Of a DNA stretch of 64,000 nt, positions 59,383 to 64,000 are shown piece by piece. Numbering within the stretch: position 1 is the first letter of the stretch; each line of letters opens with the position of its first letter. Made by a program: the position numbers and the translations under genes. A model generated the notes under the pieces. The model saw only the letters and a list, made by a program, of their open reading frames with translations. It had not been told where the DNA came from and did no database searches. Location: NCBI GenBank assembly GCA_019744775.1, contig JAIETZ010000002.1, forward strand, positions 372,001 to 436,000. Reading direction: 5' to 3'. This DNA is from Candidatus Obscuribacterales bacterium. GTDB taxonomy: Bacteria; Cyanobacteriota; Vampirovibrionia; Obscuribacterales; Obscuribacteraceae.

Positions 59383-59916
59383 GTGAAAAATCTGCGCCGA
59401 CAATTTGGAAAAAAGCTGGTTGAGACAGCTCAAAAATCGCCCAGCTTGGTGCGCGATATTGAACGCATTCGTGCCGAAGGAGTGAAGATCCGCTTGGTCG
59501 ACGGCCCATGTCGGGCCTATTACGATCGCAAAAGAAAGACCATTTACATTGGTCGCTGGTGCCCGCGCAATTACAAGCTAATAAGTATTGCCCATGAATT
59601 CGTTCATGCCCTGGTCAAGCCGACCTCGGATCCAATTCCCGGCAAGACTGGCAAAAAAGAATTCGTCAAACGCTGTTTAGATGAGGAAGCGGCAGCCATT
59701 ATTCACGAGATTTCCATCATTCAAGAATTGATGCAAGCAGGCGTGAAAGTCGACAGCAAAGAACTTGAATGGCTCAGACGCTACCAGCGCGGCGGCAAGA
59801 GAGCCGTGCGCAAAGCATTGGAAAAAACCGTCACTTCAACGACTGGCGAAGAGTATCCGGAGTATTACGGAAGCTGGTACGACGAAATTGTGCCGCCAAA
59901 AAAGCGACTGCCTTAG
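59383..59916 (+). CDS. Putative zincin-type metallopeptidase (HExxH)
   Basis: Protein of 177 residues with a GTG start. The motif AHEFVHAL provides His71, Glu72 and His75; a glutamate at 101 or 102 in LDEEAAAIIHEI is a good third ligand. This resembles small zincins of the IrrE/ImmA style, but I recognise no named family. The C-terminal part is basic (RYQRGGKRAVRKAL) and ends with a Tyr/Glu-rich stretch. Neighbour PxpA-like gene is convergent. Cytoplasmic, with no signal peptide. Confidence 0.7.
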   Translation: MKNLRRQFGKKLVETAQKSPSLVRDIERIRAEGVKIRLVDGPCRAYYDRKRKTIYIGRWCPRNYKLISIAHEFVHALVKPTSDPIPGKTGKKEFVKRCLDEEAAAIIHEISIIQELMQAGVKVDSKELEWLRRYQRGGKRAVRKALEKTVTSTTGEEYPEYYGSWYDEIVPPKKRLP

Positions 59917-59919
59917 TCT

Positions 59920-60843
59920 CTAGACTTCAGCCCAACTCAGACGTGAGTGTTCATCGTCTTCCGGATTGTACGGCTCGGCTGACAGCGGGCTGGCATTCGG
60001 CATCAGTGCACGAATTTGTTCGGCCACCATTTTTGCTTTAGGAATAGCCGGGTGCAAGTGGATGCTCTGGAAATCAATGCGCACGGTTGAACCATCAATA
60101 GCTTGCAATGTCTTGTTGCGAATTAAAGACGTCGCTTGCTTGATGATCTCTTGCGGCTCGTGAATGATTGCACGCGGATGACTGTGTGCCAATAAATTAC
60201 CGTTGGCGTCATAGCCTCTGTCGACCCAAACTTCGCCGGCAACTCTGATACCAGCTTTTTCTCCGGCAGCTAATAGGTTGTGTCCAGCTGGTCCAATCAA
60301 GACAATCCAGCGATCAAACTCGGCAATGGCACGGGCGACCGTAGTCGCTGTGCGCACGTCATGGAACATCTGGCGATACATAAAACCGTGCGGACGAACT
60401 TGGCTTATTTCAAAACCGAATGTGCGGGCAAGCCCGGACAAAGCCCCCAACTGATAAAGAACCGAAGCTCTTAACTCAGCTGCCGGCAGATGAATTTCAC
60501 GGCGACCAAAGCCTGCCAAATCAGGATAACCGATATGCGCACCCAGGGCTAACCCGTAATAACGAGCTTCCTCAAGCGCAGCTTCCATAATTGCCGGGTC
60601 ACCGGCATGCGCTCCGCAAGCAATATTGGCCGATGTAACAAACGGCAAAATATCAGACTCGCCTTCAACACGGTAATGACCAAATCCTTCGCCAAGGTTG
60701 GTGTTAATGTCCATACCGCCTGATAAAAGAATGCGGGCTGACTGTGTTCTGGACGAATTGTAGCCGCGATTGTCCGAGCGAGAATCTCTGGAATCGCGGG
60801 AATCACGTGAGTTACGGGAGCGTGGGCGCTGTTGTCTTCGCAT
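59920..60843 (-). CDS. pxpA: 5-oxoprolinase subunit A (LamB/YcsF family)
   Basis: Protein of 307 residues. The family core starts at MDINTNLGEGFGHYR and includes TSANIACGAHAGDP, LALGAHIGYPDLAGFGRR, VRPHGFMYRQM, VWVDRGYDANGNLLAHS and IHLHPAIPKA. PxpA with PxpB and PxpC hydrolyses 5-oxoproline; neither partner is beside it. The 40-residue N-terminal extension is SR/D-rich (SRNSRDSRDSRDSRSDNRG) and unusual. The true start might be ATG 60711 instead of 60843, which would remove the extension. In-frame codons upstream look coding. Confidence 0.87.
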   Translation of the reverse strand: MRRQQRPRSRNSRDSRDSRDSRSDNRGYNSSRTQSARILLSGGMDINTNLGEGFGHYRVEGESDILPFVTSANIACGAHAGDPAIMEAALEEARYYGLALGAHIGYPDLAGFGRREIHLPAAELRASVLYQLGALSGLARTFGFEISQVRPHGFMYRQMFHDVRTATTVARAIAEFDRWIVLIGPAGHNLLAAGEKAGIRVAGEVWVDRGYDANGNLLAHSHPRAIIHEPQEIIKQATSLIRNKTLQAIDGSTVRIDFQSIHLHPAIPKAKMVAEQIRALMPNASPLSAEPYNPEDDEHSRLSWAEV

Positions 60844-60969
60844 ACTGAACCATACCGGGTTAACAAGGTGATTTTACCAGTAACTGCCCCCAAGCTTAGA
60901 TCATTGATTTAATGAGTGTTACAACATTACAACTAGGCTAGAATGGAAAATACTTGCAAGGAAATATCT

Positions 60970-62046
60970 ATGTCCCTCAAGTCCGTTCGACCCTGTATTT
61001 CAGGCTTACTGTCCTGTCTCATGGCGTTTGCCCTCTGGCAGAGCCCAGCGCTTGCCGGAGACGTCGAGGACAGCATTAAGGCTATTCAGAAAGAGGCCCT
61101 GGCTAAGCAGATGGACGGCGACCTCGATGGGGCAATCGACTCCTATGAGTCAGCTTGCAATTTAGCTAAAAACGAGTACGGCGAAAACTCCAAAATAGTT
61201 GGAGCCATGTATTTGGATATGGGCATTCTTGCTCTAGATTCGGCAAAACAGTTTGACAGAGCAGAAAACTTTTTGAACAAAGCCGCGCGGCTCAATGACA
61301 ATTCCGTAACCGCGCATTTAAAACTTGCAGAGTTATTAACGCTTCGCGGCACCAATGAAAAGAACTTGCAGGCACGACGCGAAATTGAAAAAGTCTTGAT
61401 GAAAAATCCTCGCTCGCAACCAGCTCGCCAGGCATTGGCCATGTTTTACCAACAGCAAGGGCAACCAATGCTGTCGTTTCACCAATATTCATATCTGAAT
61501 CAAGTGATGAACGGCAAATCTATTCCGCGCGATAAATTTGGTCGTGGCAGATCAATTCCCGTAGAGCCAAAAGCCGAGTTAGTTGCACCTGCCGTCTTTA
61601 AAATGCCGTCAGCACCAGCCGGTTATGTAAAACCATTACCTGTGCCAGTCAAACCAATCGCAAAACCAAGACCGAAACCAAGTGTTGTACCAAAGCCGAA
61701 ACCAAAACCAAGGGCAATTACTCAACCTGTAATGCGAGAGCTGCCGCCACCTGCGGAGCCAAAACCAGCTAGAACAAAACCAGCCAAGGGACGCAACGGA
61801 CTTGTGCCACCACCTCCTCCTGTTATGCCTATGTTCGGCAGCGGCTTTGCGCCACCACCTCCGGCACCAGGAACAAGCTCGCCTGCATTCAACTTAAAAA
61901 CTGAAGCTCAAATTAAGAAAAAGAACAAACCAGCTCCTGAACCAGCAGAAGAGAAGGCTGAGAAACCAGCTGAAAAACCACGCGCTACTTCTGGCGATAG
62001 TCCGGACTTCTTACTTGACTGGGCATCTGAACGTAAAAAGAAATAG
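60970..62046 (+). CDS. Exported TPR protein with proline-rich tail
   Basis: Protein of about 358 residues. The signal peptide is SGLLSCLMAFALWQSPALA. TPR-like repeats (QMDGDLDGAIDSYESACNLA, MYLDMGILALDSAKQFDRAENF, HLKLAELLTLRG) follow. The second half is Pro/Lys/Ala-rich (VPVKPIAKPRPKPSVVPKPK, PPPPPVMPMFGSGFAPPPP). ATG 60970 has AAGGAA 7 nt upstream, better than ATG 60943. Convergent with the Spy-like gene, 2 bp apart. Confidence 0.72.
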   Translation: MSLKSVRPCISGLLSCLMAFALWQSPALAGDVEDSIKAIQKEALAKQMDGDLDGAIDSYESACNLAKNEYGENSKIVGAMYLDMGILALDSAKQFDRAENFLNKAARLNDNSVTAHLKLAELLTLRGTNEKNLQARREIEKVLMKNPRSQPARQALAMFYQQQGQPMLSFHQYSYLNQVMNGKSIPRDKFGRGRSIPVEPKAELVAPAVFKMPSAPAGYVKPLPVPVKPIAKPRPKPSVVPKPKPKPRAITQPVMRELPPPAEPKPARTKPAKGRNGLVPPPPPVMPMFGSGFAPPPPAPGTSSPAFNLKTEAQIKKKNKPAPEPAEEKAEKPAEKPRATSGDSPDFLLDWASERKKK

Positions 62047-62048
62047 AC

Positions 62049-62825
62049 TCAAATTTCAGTGGAATTGTCTCTGCCCTGCGGTTGAAATCCTGGTCTATAA
62101 CCAGGACCGCCCTGCTGACGCTGCCTTTGCATCCGCGGATTGAATCCTTCGCCGCCATTGCCAAAACCGGCTCTGCTTCTAGGTTGTGGCTTAGCCTCCT
62201 GCAAGTGGCTTAACTGCTCTTTGGTCAAGACTCCGCGCATTTTGAGAAAGTCATTTACCAGAAGTTCGTCCATTTTGTCTTGCAGAGCACGGACTTCTTG
62301 GCGCTTATTTCTAATTTGCGAATCACTTGCCTTGGGATCAAACATCATGTCTTTTAGTTCACCACGCACCGTTTTTAAATTCGTGCGGACTTGTCTGACG
62401 CTTTCAGCAGTTGCTTGACGCGTGGTTTGAATTTTTTGCTTTTGTTCTTCGGTAAGATTCAGCGGGCGCAAATCGAGTGGTCCCATACCACCACTCATGC
62501 CGCCTCCCATGTTACCTCTCGGCCCGTCTCCCATTTGTCCAGCACCACGTCCACGCATCGTCTCGCGCCTACCGCCGGGACCTTCAAATCCGTCTCCGCG
62601 AGGAGGCTCGTTAAGACTTTCTTGCCCACGGCCAAATCCCCTTTGGTTCCACGAACCCGGCTGCTTTTCTCGACCCTGTCCGCGTGGCGGCGGTGGTGGC
62701 ATATCGGCACCGTCAAAATCCGGTTGATTACCAGGCGGCCCGGAACCAGGCTCTGCCGATACCGGCGGCACAGTCAACAAAGCAGCCAATGCCACAAACA
62801 ATATTGATTTACATCTTAAGCGCAT
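62049..62825 (-). CDS. Exported Spy/CpxP-like protein with Pro/Gly-rich flanks
   Basis: Protein of about 258 residues. Signal peptide SILFVALAALLTVPPVSA, then a long Pro/Gly/Arg-rich segment. A helical core (LNLTEEQKQKIQTTRQATAESVRQVRTNL to GVLTKEQLSHLQEAK) carries two LTxxQ-type motifs of Spy/CpxP periplasmic chaperone or sensor proteins. ATG 62825 has GAGG upstream and overlaps the anti-sigma stop by 17 bp. The organisation ECF sigma, anti-sigma, Spy-like suggests an envelope-stress or metal-stress module. Confidence 0.7.
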   Translation of the reverse strand: MRLRCKSILFVALAALLTVPPVSAEPGSGPPGNQPDFDGADMPPPPPRGQGREKQPGSWNQRGFGRGQESLNEPPRGDGFEGPGGRRETMRGRGAGQMGDGPRGNMGGGMSGGMGPLDLRPLNLTEEQKQKIQTTRQATAESVRQVRTNLKTVRGELKDMMFDPKASDSQIRNKRQEVRALQDKMDELLVNDFLKMRGVLTKEQLSHLQEAKPQPRSRAGFGNGGEGFNPRMQRQRQQGGPGYRPGFQPQGRDNSTEI

Positions 62826-63444
62826 AAAGACCATCCTCATCCGTTGCCATACCCATACCTTCCATAAGATTCGGCTGATAGCCGTCGTCAAAAGCCAGCA
62901 CTTCATCGTGTGCAGAACTGGCAATTAGTGTTTTTTGTTTTTGCAGCTGATTTATCTTAGCCTCTGGTTTTTGTGTCACCTCATTGGACTGAGGGGCAGC
63001 CGCCAATTTTCGTTGCATTAGCTTTCGCACACTCGGTGTGCGAGCCACTTTTACAGGCTGAGTCGGCGCAACTTTGGTCGGTTCAACTCCGGAAGAACTG
63101 CCCACCTTAACCACCGGCTTGTTCAAAAGCTGAAAACTCAAACCGAGAATAAGACAAGCTGCCGCCGCCCAAATTACCTGGCGTTTGAAAGTCAGTACTT
63201 TTCCTTTACTTTGCGGCTTTGCTTGTGCTTTAAGCAATATCGCCTGTGAAAGGTCCTTGCCGAGACTGACTTTCGGCATTGATGAAAGTCCTTTGCTGAC
63301 CATGACTATCTCAGCGAGTTCGCCGGAGCAATCGTCGCACTTACTAAGATGAGATTGCACGGAAGCTAATTCGTTGGGTGACAGTTCATTATCAAAATAG
63401 CCGTCTAATAATGGTTCGATTGTCTGGCATTTTGTATTGTCCAT
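62809..63444 (-). CDS. Zinc-finger anti-sigma factor
   Basis: Protein of 211 residues. The N-terminus holds the anti-sigma zinc motif with QSHLSKCDDCSGELAE (H-x3-C-x2-C). One helix (VIWAAAACLILGLSFQLL) follows near residue 90, then a Lys/Gln-rich extracytoplasmic domain. It starts 4 bp after the ECF sigma stop and would sequester it at the membrane. Confidence 0.82.
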   Translation of the reverse strand: MDNTKCQTIEPLLDGYFDNELSPNELASVQSHLSKCDDCSGELAEIVMVSKGLSSMPKVSLGKDLSQAILLKAQAKPQSKGKVLTFKRQVIWAAAACLILGLSFQLLNKPVVKVGSSSGVEPTKVAPTQPVKVARTPSVRKLMQRKLAAAPQSNEVTQKPEAKINQLQKQKTLIASSAHDEVLAFDDGYQPNLMEGMGMATDEDGLYALKM

Positions 63445-63448
63445 GTGA

Positions 63449-64000
63449 TTACCTCGAGGCAGGGGTAGAGTCGGGAGAAAAAATGTGTGGGCGCAGAAGA
63501 TCGCGTAGCTTCAAGCGGCCGTAATGAATACGTGAGCGCACAGTTCCTTGACTGGCACCAACAATTTCTGCAATGTCGTCGTAAGTAAGTCCTTCTATGT
63601 CACGCAAGACAATGACTATTCTTTGCTCATCAGGCAACTGGCTAAGAGAGTGTTCAATAACTTGAGCTTGCTCGCGCAATCTAAACTGCTCTTCCGGACC
63701 GGCTTTGCTGTCAGCTATTTGACCCAAAACAGCAGAGCGTGCTTCTTCAGCAGGCGAGATGGTGGCAGTTTGGTCAAATGACATATTTGCAATTTCCTTT
63801 TGACGCACACGCAAAATATCAAGACAAGCATTGTGCGCAATACGAAATAGCCATCCGGCAAAGACTTTGCTCTGGCGGAAATTATTCGCTCCTTCGTGTA
63901 TTCTCAAGAATGTGTCCTGTACCACTTCTTCCGCTTCCTCTTGGTTGGCCAAAACTCGATAAGCCAAGTTGTATAGGCGGTCCTGATACCGCCTAACCAG
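63449..64000 (-). CDS. ECF sigma factor, cut by window edge
   Basis: An RpoE-like sigma factor whose N-terminus runs off the right edge: the frame continues through 64000 (LVRRYQDRLYN before LAYRVLANQEEAEEVVQDTF). Region 2 shows FAGWLFRIAHNACLDILRVR and region 4 shows LPDEQRIVIVLRDIEGLTYDDIAEIVGASQGTVRSRIHYGRLKLRDLL. A 30-residue linker connects them. Partner of the following anti-sigma factor. At least 183 residues are visible. Confidence 0.93.
   Translation of the reverse strand: MVRRYQDRLYNLAYRVLANQEEAEEVVQDTFLRIHEGANNFRQSKVFAGWLFRIAHNACLDILRVRQKEIANMSFDQTATISPAEEARSAVLGQIADSKAGPEEQFRLREQAQVIEHSLSQLPDEQRIVIVLRDIEGLTYDDIAEIVGASQGTVRSRIHYGRLKLRDLLRPHIFSPDSTPASR

Overview
The window reads as chromosomal DNA of a Gram-negative-type bacterium: signal peptides, a lipobox lipoprotein, an aerobic-type complex I, an RpoD-family sigma factor and dense operons. 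Complex I has the genes for subunits A, B, C, D, H, I, J and K in one run and no NuoE/F/G here, as in cyanobacterial NDH-1. The sigma factor lacks region 1.1, and TPR proteins are abundant. I infer a non-photosynthetic relative of cyanobacteria (Melainabacteria/Vampirovibrionia, possibly Obscuribacterales). This is an inference from gene content, not a database result. No rRNA, tRNA, CRISPR array, insertion sequence or integrase was seen.

Layout. 0-2.8 kb: three tandem crotonase-fold (enoyl-CoA hydratase/isomerase) genes. 2.8-6.3 kb: a TPR protein and three TadE/TadG-like pseudopilin or surface proteins, one with a von Willebrand A domain. 6.3-10.9 kb (minus): TPR protein, small membrane protein, NAD+-dependent DNA ligase, thiolase. 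11-13.3 kb (plus): RDD membrane protein and a Rossmann/SCP2-like protein. 13.3-15.8 kb (minus): riboflavin genes ribE-ribBA-ribH. 16-30.4 kb (minus): a 14-kb cluster that looks like a divergent type IV secretion apparatus. It has a VirB4 ATPase, a VirB3-like protein, two large paralogous VirB6/TrbL-like membrane proteins with huge low-complexity tails, two VirB8-like proteins, a large lipoprotein and two exported Gly/Pro-rich proteins. 30.7-37 kb (plus, divergent): two large exported TPR proteins, two small membrane proteins, a VirB10-like exported protein, then ubiX and rimM. 37.2-38.7 kb: trehalose-6-phosphate synthase-like protein. 38.7-44.9 kb (minus): complex I operon.

45-49.2 kb (plus): RNase III, ribosomal protein S1 and a primary-type sigma factor, with a small exported protein on the minus strand. 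49.2-52.6 kb (minus): an alcohol dehydrogenase remnant, a GAF/HD-GYP signalling protein and a NUDIX hydrolase. 52.7-57.7 kb (plus): a compact membrane protein/DUF4129/DUF4350/MoxR/DUF58 operon. 57.7-64 kb: GAF-LuxR regulator, HExxH protein, PxpA-like protein, TPR protein, and an ECF sigma/anti-sigma/Spy-like operon that runs off the right edge.

The most unusual material is the type IV-secretion-like cluster with its divergent TPR operon, which lacks any visible relaxase, coupling ATPase or VirB11. Two families of short dispersed repeats also stand out. One is a palindrome placed at or just after stop codons. The other is a roughly 105-140 bp purine-rich leader element ending in a CGGAGCGTT box next to start codons. 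Complex I subunits K, D, H and I carry unusual extensions or insertions.
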